From Candidatus Peregrinibacteria bacterium CG_4_10_14_0_2_um_filter_43_11 (lineage in GTDB: Bacteria; Patescibacteriota; Gracilibacteria; UM-FILTER-43-11), in contig PFOK01000108.1 of the NCBI GenBank assembly GCA_002792495.1, positions 1 to 5,611 of the forward strand: 5,611 nt of DNA. Reading direction: 5' to 3'. Of this stretch, positions 1-5,507 are shown piece by piece. Made by a program: the position numbers and the translations under genes. Each line of letters opens with the position of its first letter. Position 1 is the first letter of the stretch. The notes under the pieces are model-generated. The model saw only the letters and a program-made list of their open reading frames with translations. It was not told where the DNA came from and ran no database searches.

Positions 1-60
1 TTACCAAAAACCCTTTTTTCGTTTATACCAAAACAAAATTAGCCCCTCACTTAAAACTTT

Positions 61-81
61 CTTGGGACACTAGTGGCCAAG
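61..81. repeat. Imperfect palindrome
   Basis: The outer arms CTTGG (61-65) and CCAAG (77-81) are complementary and enclose the self-complementary CACTAGTG (68-75), with a small asymmetric internal bulge. No T-tract follows, so a terminator is unlikely. It could be part of a degraded intergenic repeat or a binding site. The upstream 60 bases are AT-rich and show no gene, only a short repeat of TACCAAAA at 2-9 and 26-33. Confidence 0.3.
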
Positions 82-98
82 AATAATTGGGATATGAC

Positions 99-128
99 CG
101 TAGGGGCGGGTCGCGACCTGCCCCTACG
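99..128. repeat. 30-bp near-perfect palindrome, REP-like
   Basis: Arms 99-113 and 114-128 pair at every position except one G-T (108/119). The outer sequence is CGTAGGGGC and the centre is TCGCGA. It is much richer in GC than its surroundings. There is no T-run after either arm, so an intrinsic terminator is not well supported. GC-rich GTAGGGGC-type palindromes occur as dispersed intergenic REP-like units in many bacterial genomes, which is the likeliest class here. Only one copy is present in the window, so dispersal cannot be shown. Confidence 0.6.
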
Positions 129-160
129 AAAATGTTATCGTTATTCCCTGGCGGCATATA

Positions 161-189
161 TTGTTTTTTAAGGCAAAAAATGGTATAAT
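161..189 (+). promoter_or_regulatory. Sigma70-type promoter for the ATPase gene
   Basis: TTGTTT (161-166) serves as the -35 and a perfect TATAAT (184-189) as the -10, with the optimal 17-bp spacer. Transcription would start near 196, giving a leader of about 70 bases before the ATG at 264. A weaker second -10-like TACAAT lies at 232-237 without a convincing -35. The assignment rests on sequence match only. Confidence 0.65.
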
Positions 190-195
190 ACAAAG

Positions 196-225
196 ATGAT
201 TTATGCGTTTAGTTTTTTTGTATAA
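196..225 (+). other. Possible 9-codon leader ORF in the 5' leader
   Basis: ATG at 196 opens a nine-codon frame (MIYAFSFFV) ending in TAA at 223-225. Its first nine bases, ATGATTTAT, are identical to the first nine bases of the real gene at 264. The predicted transcription start falls at about the same base, so translation would be leaderless. GATTTAT (198-204) and ATAAATC (222-228) are inverted repeats and could form a weak hairpin. This may be chance in AT-rich DNA; nothing shows that it is translated. Confidence 0.2.
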
Positions 226-263
226 ATCGGATACAATAACTGTGGTGAAAAATCTTACAATAA

Positions 264-2882
264 ATGATTTATATTGCTCTCATTATAGGCATTAGCTTCC
301 TCTACCTTTTGTTCCGAGTGTATCTCAACGTACAAAGAAAAAAGTTTGAACGCGAACTTGAAACATCCGTTTTGCGTGTCGCTGTTTCCCGCTTAAATGA
401 GCGTGGCCCCATAGTGGCGGAACAAATTTACGCGGCGCTCCACGGCATTCAGGAAAACTATTCTTTTTGGGATTATCTCTGTGGCCAAACCGAACCGCGT
501 ATCAGTTTAGAAATCGCGACTATTAAAAATAGAATCCAATTTTTTATCTGGTCGCCACGACGGTTCAAGAATGTCATTGCGAGCCAAATTTACGCTCAGT
601 ATCCGGACGTTGAAATCGAAGAGGTGGCGGATTACAGCAAGCAGACCTTTCCTACTTTTGAGGAACGTGTCAGTCGCGCGGATGTGAATCAGACTTCTAC
701 AAATACCGGTTTAATAAAGTACGAAAAGAATGAGGAACAAAAATATACGGCGGTTACCGCCGAGCTTGTCCTCGGGGATCCCGATATTTATCCCATCAAA
801 CGGTATCCTCAATTTGAGGACAAGCTCACTCGCGTTGCCACAGAGCCATTGGCCGGCATTACCGCGACCCTCTCTAAATTGAACGCGACCGACGAACAGG
901 CATGGATTCAGATTGTGTTACAGCCTGTAGGAGATTGGTGGAGAAAGCGGGGATTGAAAACAATTCGAATCGTGAATCAGGGGCTGTTCAATAATATTTT
1001 TTGGTTGCAGGATTTTGCCACCAAGATGCTGCTTGTTCGGGGTTTTTGGAAGCGGTTTTTTCTATCTCCTCTTTTCCTCGTTTTCTGGGCATTGCGTGGC
1101 TTTAATAGCGGTAGTTTGAATATGAGGGGCGCAGGGGGTTCAGACGATTTGCAAGAAGAAGTGGGGCGAATGCACGATCGTGAAGATCCTATTTCCGCGG
1201 CGGTCGATAAAGTGACCCGACTTTCTTTTGAGGTGAATATTCGCGTTGTGTATGTGCCCCGAAAAGAAAATATCGACATGGCGGAAGTCAAACTCAATGA
1301 AATTATGAGTAGTTTCCGTCAATTCAATTTACCCAACATGAGTGAATTTGACATTGGAAATTTGAATGAAAACAATGCCCATATCCTCAAGCGTTATCAA
1401 AGTCGTAGCTTGGTTTCGCCGATGATACTGAATGTCGAAGAAATCGCGACGCTCTATCATATGCCCTCCAAAGACGTCGGTACGCCGAACGTGCACTGGG
1501 TTACCTCACGCAAGTTGGAACCCCCCGGGGATCTTCCGATTATAGATAGTTCCGATGAGTACCTGACCGTTTTAGGGGAAGCAAACTTTCGTGGGCATCG
1601 TGAACGATTCGGCATCAAGCAAACGGATCGTCGTCGCCACATTTACATCATCGGGAAAACGGGTATGGGTAAATCCGTGTTGCTTCAAAACATGGTTTAT
1701 TCCGACATCAACTCCGGAAAAGGGGTCGCGGTCATTGATCCACATGGCGACCTGGCTGAAGCCGTGATTGATTTTGTTCCCAAAAACCGTATCAATGATG
1801 TGGTCATTTTGGATCCTTCCGACGTTTCTCACCCCTTCGCGTTCAATATGCTGGAAAGAGTGGACGATGTGAATCAACAAAATCTCATGGCCTCCGGGCT
1901 TTTGGGAGTGTTTAAAAAGATGTATGCCGAAAGTTGGGGGCCACGTTTGGAACATATTCTCCGCAATTGCTTGCTGGCGCTTGTGGGGTATCCGGATACT
2001 TCCATGCTTGGCATCATGCGTATTTTAGTTGACCATGAGTACCGTAAAAAGGTGGTGCGAAATATCGAGAATCCGATGGTGAGAAGTTTTTGGGTGGATG
2101 AGTTTGAAAGAATGGACCAAAAATTCCGCACCGAGGCCATTTCCCCCATTCAAAATAAAGTCGGCCAATTTCTCTCCTCTCCACTAATCCGAAACATTGT
2201 CGGCCAGGTAAAATCCACAGTGGATATACGATTCATGATGGATACCGGGAAAATCATCATCGTCAACCTTTCCAAGGGGAAAATCGGGGAAGACAATTCC
2301 AGCCTGCTCGGTTCCATGCTCATCACCAAATTTCAGCTCGACGCCATGAGCCGCGCGAATATTCCGGAAAAAGAACGCAAGGATTTTTACCTGTATGTGG
2401 ATGAATTCCATAACTTCGCCACGGACGCGTTCGCGACGATCCTTTCCGAGGCGCGAAAATACCGTCTGAACCTGACCATGGCCAATCAGTACATTTCTCA
2501 AATGCCCGATGAAGTTCGCGACGCGGTATTCGGCAACGTGGGTACGATTTCCTGCTTTCAAGTCGGTTTTGATGACGCGGAATATTTCTCCAGTCAATTT
2601 TCCGAAGAAGTTTTGCCAAACGATATTGTCGATATTCCCAAATACAACAATTACACCAAATTGATGATCGATGGCATGCCAAGCAAGGTATTTTCCGTTT
2701 CCACATTGCCCTCACCACAAGTGGAAAGTGATGATGAAAACAACCGTGAAAAAATCGTCCGCCTTTCCCGCGAGCGTTACTGCAAACCAAGAGCGATGGT
2801 GGAAGAAAAAATCCTTCGCTGGACTCAGCCGGTAAAAAAATTAAAATCCGGCAGTGAAGAGAGAGAAAAAGAAGAAGTGTAA
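264..2882 (+). CDS. Membrane-anchored TraD/VirD4-like (HerA/FtsK superfamily) ATPase
   Basis: This 872-residue protein is probably an ATP-driven DNA or substrate translocase at the inner face of the membrane, like type IV secretion coupling proteins. One N-terminal membrane segment (residues 2-20) is followed by basic residues; a second hydrophobic stretch lies at 265-277. A long N-terminal region with the phrase QIYAQYPDVEI (108-118), which I recognise from Patescibacteria proteins, precedes the motor. Walker A is GKTGMGKS (464-471), then VIDPHGD (490-496), Walker B FYLYVDEFHNF with D713 and E714, and the ANQ sensor-like motif ending at Q742. The Walker B region resembles the TraD/TraG C-terminal domain. 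Walker A lies far later than in TraD or TrwB, because of the large N-terminal region. The C-terminus is charged and Lys/Glu-rich. The ATG is preceded directly by an in-frame TAA, which fixes the frame; no clear Shine-Dalgarno is present. No relaxase or mating-pore genes are nearby, so the transported substrate is unknown. Confidence 0.88.
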   Translation: MIYIALIIGISFLYLLFRVYLNVQRKKFERELETSVLRVAVSRLNERGPIVAEQIYAALHGIQENYSFWDYLCGQTEPRISLEIATIKNRIQFFIWSPRRFKNVIASQIYAQYPDVEIEEVADYSKQTFPTFEERVSRADVNQTSTNTGLIKYEKNEEQKYTAVTAELVLGDPDIYPIKRYPQFEDKLTRVATEPLAGITATLSKLNATDEQAWIQIVLQPVGDWWRKRGLKTIRIVNQGLFNNIFWLQDFATKMLLVRGFWKRFFLSPLFLVFWALRGFNSGSLNMRGAGGSDDLQEEVGRMHDREDPISAAVDKVTRLSFEVNIRVVYVPRKENIDMAEVKLNEIMSSFRQFNLPNMSEFDIGNLNENNAHILKRYQSRSLVSPMILNVEEIATLYHMPSKDVGTPNVHWVTSRKLEPPGDLPIIDSSDEYLTVLGEANFRGHRERFGIKQTDRRRHIYIIGKTGMGKSVLLQNMVYSDINSGKGVAVIDPHGDLAEAVIDFVPKNRINDVVILDPSDVSHPFAFNMLERVDDVNQQNLMASGLLGVFKKMYAESWGPRLEHILRNCLLALVGYPDTSMLGIMRILVDHEYRKKVVRNIENPMVRSFWVDEFERMDQKFRTEAISPIQNKVGQFLSSPLIRNIVGQVKSTVDIRFMMDTGKIIIVNLSKGKIGEDNSSLLGSMLITKFQLDAMSRANIPEKERKDFYLYVDEFHNFATDAFATILSEARKYRLNLTMANQYISQMPDEVRDAVFGNVGTISCFQVGFDDAEYFSSQFSEEVLPNDIVDIPKYNNYTKLMIDGMPSKVFSVSTLPSPQVESDDENNREKIVRLSRERYCKPRAMVEEKILRWTQPVKKLKSGSEEREKEEV

Positions 2883-2970
2883 AATACCAATCTATGCTCC
2901 CTTTTACGAGGGAGGTTTAGTTGTACGACCAAAACCCTCCTGGAATCGGAGTGGGCAGGGGTGGTATTTT
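2881..2970. repeat. ~90-bp palindromic MITE-like element
   Basis: The ends are perfect 9-bp inverted repeats, AAAATACCA (2881-2889) and TGGTATTTT (2962-2970). The centre (2911-2940) forms an imperfect hairpin around GTTGTACGAC. Each half also has its own small hairpin: CTCCCT/AGGGAG (2897-2902 with 2909-2914) and CTCC/GGAG (2937-2940 with 2948-2951). The whole can therefore fold as a branched structure. No transposase is encoded, so any mobility would depend on another element. The left end supplies two bases of the TAA of the upstream ATPase gene. It could also act as a bidirectional terminator between that gene and mazEF, although the T-tract is part of the stem. Confidence 0.5.
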
Positions 2971-2974
2971 CCTT

Positions 2975-3003
2975 TTGATTTTGATGTATCTACATTGTAG
3001 AGT
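2975..3003 (+). promoter_or_regulatory. Candidate mazEF promoter
   Basis: TTGATT (2975-2980) matches a -35 and TAGAGT (2998-3003) is a partial -10 (four of six bases), spaced by 17 bp. The start would fall near 3010, about 20 bases before the chosen mazE ATG. The palindrome at 2989-3001 overlaps the spacer and -10, as expected for a repressible toxin-antitoxin promoter. The -10 is weak, so the exact hexamers are uncertain. Confidence 0.35.
2989..3001. promoter_or_regulatory. Probable MazE autoregulatory operator
   Basis: TCTACA-T-TGTAGA is a perfect 6+1+6 palindrome just upstream of mazE. The wider sequence TATCTACATTGTAGA (2987-3001) differs at one central base from TATCTACAATGTAGA, which I recall from the E. 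coli mazEF promoter; the 13-bp core is the same site read on the other strand. MazE is known to bind such sites through its AbrB-like domain and to repress its own operon with MazF. Binding here is inferred from this match and from the position. Confidence 0.65.
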
Positions 3004-3028
3004 AATCATGAAACTAACTATTGGCATT

Positions 3029-3259
3029 ATGAATACTACCGTAGCACAGTGGGGTAATAGTTTAGCTCTACGGATTCCGAAAATATTCGCGGATCAAATA
3101 GGCTTAACAAAAGATAGCGAAGTCGAACTGACAGTCGAAAAAGACAGAATTGTTGTAAAAAAATTCTGCGCATTAAAAGAGCTATTATCTCAAATTACAC
3201 CGGAAAACCGACATCCGGAAACGGATATCGGTTCACCTGTCGGTAAAGAAATATGGTAA
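3029..3259 (+). CDS. mazE: MazE-family antitoxin (AbrB-like)
   Basis: The 76-residue product is the antitoxin of a type II toxin-antitoxin pair; it would bind and neutralise MazF and repress its own operon. The N-terminal SpoVT/AbrB-like DNA-binding half (about 1-47) starts with the typical VAQWGNSLALRIPK (5-18). The acidic C-terminal half (48-76) has LKELLSQITPEN (49-60) and ends in GKEIW, closely matching the MazF-wrapping tail of E. coli MazE (ITPEN, DKEVW). I chose the ATG at 3029 because it matches the start of MazE proteins. In-frame alternatives at 3008 and the TTG at 2921 would add unrelated residues, and 2921 lies inside the upstream repeat. No strong Shine-Dalgarno is seen. The gene overlaps mazF by 7 bp. 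Base composition is lower in GC than the flanking genes. No residue looks damaged. Confidence 0.88.
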   Translation: MNTTVAQWGNSLALRIPKIFADQIGLTKDSEVELTVEKDRIVVKKFCALKELLSQITPENRHPETDIGSPVGKEIW

Positions 3260-3594
3260 AAAAATATATTCCACAAGAATGGGATATTGTTCTTGTTGAT
3301 TTAAATCCATGCGTTGGGAAAGAACAATCCGGAAAACGCCCTGCATTGATTATTTCGCCGGCTTCCTATAATCAAAAAGTCGAATTGGCTTTAATGTGTC
3401 CTATCACTTCAAAAGAAAAAGGTTATCCATTTGAAGTAAAATGACCGAAACAATTAAAAACAAAAGGCGTTGTTCTTTCCGACCATCTTAAAAGTATAGA
3501 TTGGAAGGAACGGAGAGCGCGTTTCATGGAGAAGGCTCCTAAGAGAGTGACAGAAGAAGTATCTAAAAAATTAGACATTCTATTAAATGGATAA
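3253..3594 (+). pseudogene. mazF: mazF toxin interrupted by in-frame TGA at codon 64
   Basis: MazF/PemK toxins are ribosome-independent endoribonucleases that cut mRNA at short motifs. The frame runs from ATG 3253 to TAA 3592-3594, 113 codon positions, against 111 residues for E. coli MazF, with one internal TGA (3442-3444, codon 64). Before it lie GKRPALIISP with R29 and CPITSKEKGYPFEV with T52, the same numbers as the E. coli catalytic residues. After it, PKQLKTKGVVLSDHLKSIDW and an ending in LDILLNG continue the MazF pattern in the same frame, so the homology spans the stop without any shift. Relatives I recall have Leu at this place, and TTA to TGA is a single change. If termination is complete, the 63-residue product lacks 49 residues of the fold and is probably inactive. 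The stop is followed by C, a context known to favour read-through, so a trace of full-length toxin is conceivable. A sequencing error is also possible. Confidence 0.82.
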
Positions 3595-5287
3595 AATAAT
3601 CGGCATTATCGGTGGCAAAGGAAAAATGGGACAACAATTTGTCCGCTTTTTCGAAAAAAACGGATTTACCGTCATCGTTAGTGACCAACGGACAAAGCTG
3701 ACCAATCGGCAGTTGGTCGAAAAAGCGGATGTGGTCATTGTTTCTGTTCCGATGGATAAAGCCGAATCCGTGATTCACGAAATCGCGCCTCATGTCCGCA
3801 AGTCCGGTTTACTCATGGATTTCACCTCTCTTAAAGTCTGCCCCATGCAGGCGATGAAAAGCACAAAGGCATCGTATCTGGGTTGCCATCCGCTTTTTGG
3901 CCCCACCAATCTCATGGAAGGTCAGGTCGTCATCCTCTGCCCCGGGCGCGGAAAAGAATGGTTTGATTGGCTCAAAAATCTACTCTCCAAAAATCGCATC
4001 ATCGTACGCAAGCTTTCTGCCAAAAAGCACGATGAAATGATGGCCTATGTTCAGGTTCTTTCTCATTTTACGGATATCACCTTTGCCGACGCGCTTCGAA
4101 ATTCCGGATTTAAAATGAAGGATTTTTTGAACTATCAAAGCCCCGCCTACCGATTAAAATTGGACATGATGGGGCGTATCTTGGATCAAAGCGCGAACCT
4201 GTATGGAAATATTCATATTCAAAACCCACTGAACACCAAGGTGATTGATGGTTTTTTAAAAAGTGCCGAAACACTCTCTGATTTAGTACAACGAAAAGAC
4301 CTCAAATCATTTGAAAACTATTTCAAAAAAGCGGCTAATTATCTCGGTAACTTCCGTCATGCGGCAATGGAAGAGAGTGATCGGATGATCGACAATCTTA
4401 TTGGTTCCGCTTCCGTCATTCCTCCTTCTTTGCTCACCGGAAAAGAAGATATCGCTATTTTAGGTCCCAAAAATACATATTCCGATCTTGCACTTCAATC
4501 GCTTTACCCCAACTCGAAACCGTATTATGCCACTTCGATTACCGAAGTGTTTGAACTCGTAGAAAATGGACGAATCAAAAAAGGTTTGGTGCCGCTAGAA
4601 AACAGTCTCACCGGTTCTGTGCGAGAAACATTGGATGAATTGTATTCAAAAAAAATCAGTATTTCTCACGTGATCAAGCAGCCCATTCATCTCGCTTTGG
4701 CAGGGCTTAAAAAGGTGCCACTCAAATCCATCGAGATTATTTATTCTCATCCTCAACCCCTACTTCAGAGTCGCCAATTCATTCAAAAACATTGCCCCAA
4801 AGCCATCACTATTCCGGTCGGCAGTACGACAGAAGCGTTGAGACGAATCAAAGGTGAGAACAATGAACATGCGGTCGCCATCGCCGCGCCCATCGCCGTC
4901 AAAGCAAATGGACTCACCATTATCCGCGAATCAATCGAAGATGATCACACCAACGCAACCACTTTTGCTCTCATCGGGCGGAATCATTTAAAATCTAAAA
5001 CCTGTTCCTGGCCAGGTTCAGGAATTAAAAATTTAAAATTAAATAAAACTTCCATTGCGTTCGTGTTTGGCAAAGACTCCCCCGGATCGCTTTACACAGT
5101 GCTCGGTGATTTCGCGAACGCGGGCATCAATCTGACGAAAATCGAATCCCGACCACACCCGAGTGTTCCTGGGGATTATGTGTTCTACGCGGACTTTGAG
5201 GGATCGATCGACTCTAAAAACGTTCAAAAAACATTGAAAAACATTGAGCAGAAAGTGGCACACTTGAAATTATTAGGGGGTTATTAG
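3587..5287 (+). CDS. tyrA-pheA: Fused prephenate dehydrogenase-prephenate dehydratase with ACT domain
   Basis: This 566-residue cytoplasmic enzyme would use prephenate in two ways: NAD-dependent oxidative decarboxylation to 4-hydroxyphenylpyruvate (tyrosine branch) and dehydration-decarboxylation to phenylpyruvate (phenylalanine branch). TyrA domain, about 1-272: nucleotide loop GGKGKMG (9-15), D33 at the end of strand 2 suggesting NAD, S81, CHPLFGP with H101 (E. coli H197 equivalent), VQVLSHF with H160, and SPAYRLKLDMMGR with R189. It resembles the E. coli T-protein dehydrogenase. PheA domain, about 287-465: LGPKNTYSDLA (292-302), VPLENSLTGSV (335-345), SHPQPLLQ (387-394), STTEAL (413-418), and NATTF (456-460), where the usual TRF reads TTF. 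ACT domain, about 487-566, with GSLY (500-503) in place of GALV and intact ESRP (520-523), suggesting phenylalanine feedback. No chorismate mutase domain fits in the short linker (273-286). The ATG overlaps the mazF frame by 8 bp and lacks a Shine-Dalgarno; the start fits the Rossmann N-terminus exactly. Confidence 0.93.
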   Translation: MDKIIGIIGGKGKMGQQFVRFFEKNGFTVIVSDQRTKLTNRQLVEKADVVIVSVPMDKAESVIHEIAPHVRKSGLLMDFTSLKVCPMQAMKSTKASYLGCHPLFGPTNLMEGQVVILCPGRGKEWFDWLKNLLSKNRIIVRKLSAKKHDEMMAYVQVLSHFTDITFADALRNSGFKMKDFLNYQSPAYRLKLDMMGRILDQSANLYGNIHIQNPLNTKVIDGFLKSAETLSDLVQRKDLKSFENYFKKAANYLGNFRHAAMEESDRMIDNLIGSASVIPPSLLTGKEDIAILGPKNTYSDLALQSLYPNSKPYYATSITEVFELVENGRIKKGLVPLENSLTGSVRETLDELYSKKISISHVIKQPIHLALAGLKKVPLKSIEIIYSHPQPLLQSRQFIQKHCPKAITIPVGSTTEALRRIKGENNEHAVAIAAPIAVKANGLTIIRESIEDDHTNATTFALIGRNHLKSKTCSWPGSGIKNLKLNKTSIAFVFGKDSPGSLYTVLGDFANAGINLTKIESRPHPSVPGDYVFYADFEGSIDSKNVQKTLKNIEQKVAHLKLLGGY

Positions 5288-5347
5288 GACACTAAATTGT
5301 TTTTAGAAGGGTGTATTGGTTACTTCTCCGTTTATTTGCTCGACTCA

Positions 5348-5441
5348 GGCAAAGGAATTTCTCCTCGCCTCAGGCGCATCGAAATGACAGAAGTGTCGTC
5401 ATTTCGATGCTCAATTTATTGAGCGGAGAAATCCCTTTGCC
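5348..5441. repeat. 94-bp cloverleaf-foldable inverted repeat
   Basis: The outer arms 5348-5364 and 5425-5441 pair in 16 of 17 positions (GGCAAAGG... with ...CCTTTGCC). Inside are three hairpins: GCCT-C-AGGC (5367-5375), a perfect 13-bp stem GCATCGAAATGAC (5376-5388) with its complement (5398-5410), and GCTCAA-TTTA-TTGAGC (5409-5424), which shares two bases with the central stem. ATTTCTCC...CGAAATGAC sequences are familiar to me as dispersed intergenic repeats in diverse bacteria. No transposase is encoded. CTCAGGC also occurs twice in direct orientation (5344-5350 and 5369-5375). Probably a non-autonomous palindromic unit inserted or maintained downstream of the tyrA-pheA gene. Confidence 0.7.
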
Positions 5442-5448
5442 TATTTTT
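5425..5448 (+). terminator. Possible intrinsic terminator using the repeat's outer stem
   Basis: The 3' arm of the 94-bp inverted repeat is followed at once by TATTTTT (5442-5448), which gives a stable stem plus T-tract as in Rho-independent termination. It lies about 140 bases after the tyrA-pheA stop. No other convincing terminator is seen between 5288 and 5424; the small CTAAA/TTTAG hairpin at 5292-5306 is too weak. Confidence 0.4.
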
Positions 5449-5473
5449 ACCCAGGGAAATGAGAAAGAGGAGA

Positions 5474-5501
5474 TTGACATATTTTTTGAAATAATTATAA
5501 T
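5474..5501 (+). promoter_or_regulatory. Perfect-consensus sigma70 promoter pointing rightwards
   Basis: TTGACA (5474-5479) and TATAAT (5496-5501) both match consensus exactly, with a 16-bp AT-rich spacer. The predicted start is near 5508. The promoter is bracketed by AGAGGAG (5466-5472) and its complement CTCCTCT (5506-5512), which could be a regulator site or weak secondary structure. It must drive something whose body lies beyond the window, or a small RNA that starts here. Confidence 0.7.
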
Positions 5502-5507
5502 AAACCT

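Noticed and set aside
2323..2790. 155-codon open frame on the minus strand
   Set aside because: It is antisense to the Walker B region of the ATPase, has no recognisable motifs and a composition typical of a shadow frame. The other minus-strand frames inside the ATPase gene are rejected for the same reason.
2921..3028. N-terminal extension of MazE from TTG 2921 or ATG 3008
   Set aside because: The added residues do not resemble MazE, the TTG lies inside the palindromic element, and the frame runs through the operator. MazE homology begins at the ATG at 3029.
3442..3444. TGA read as glycine (code 25 of Gracilibacteria/Absconditabacteria)
   Set aside because: The two long genes have many glycines encoded by GGN and no in-frame TGA over more than 1400 codons. 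A genome using TGA for glycine should show many. The homologous position in MazF is Leu, not Gly.
3442..3444. TGA as selenocysteine
   Set aside because: No MazF family member is known to me with Sec or Cys here, the position is not catalytic, and no selenocysteine-insertion hairpin is evident just downstream.
3470..3500. Internal promoter for tyrA-pheA (TTGTTC and TATAGA)
   Set aside because: The spacer is 19 bp and both hexamers are imperfect, and the bases are explained by the mazF coding frame.
5348..5441. CRISPR repeat or tRNA gene
   Set aside because: The cloverleaf-like fold lacks tRNA features (no T-loop GTTCRA, no anticodon arm of correct length), and there are no regularly spaced direct repeats for a CRISPR array.
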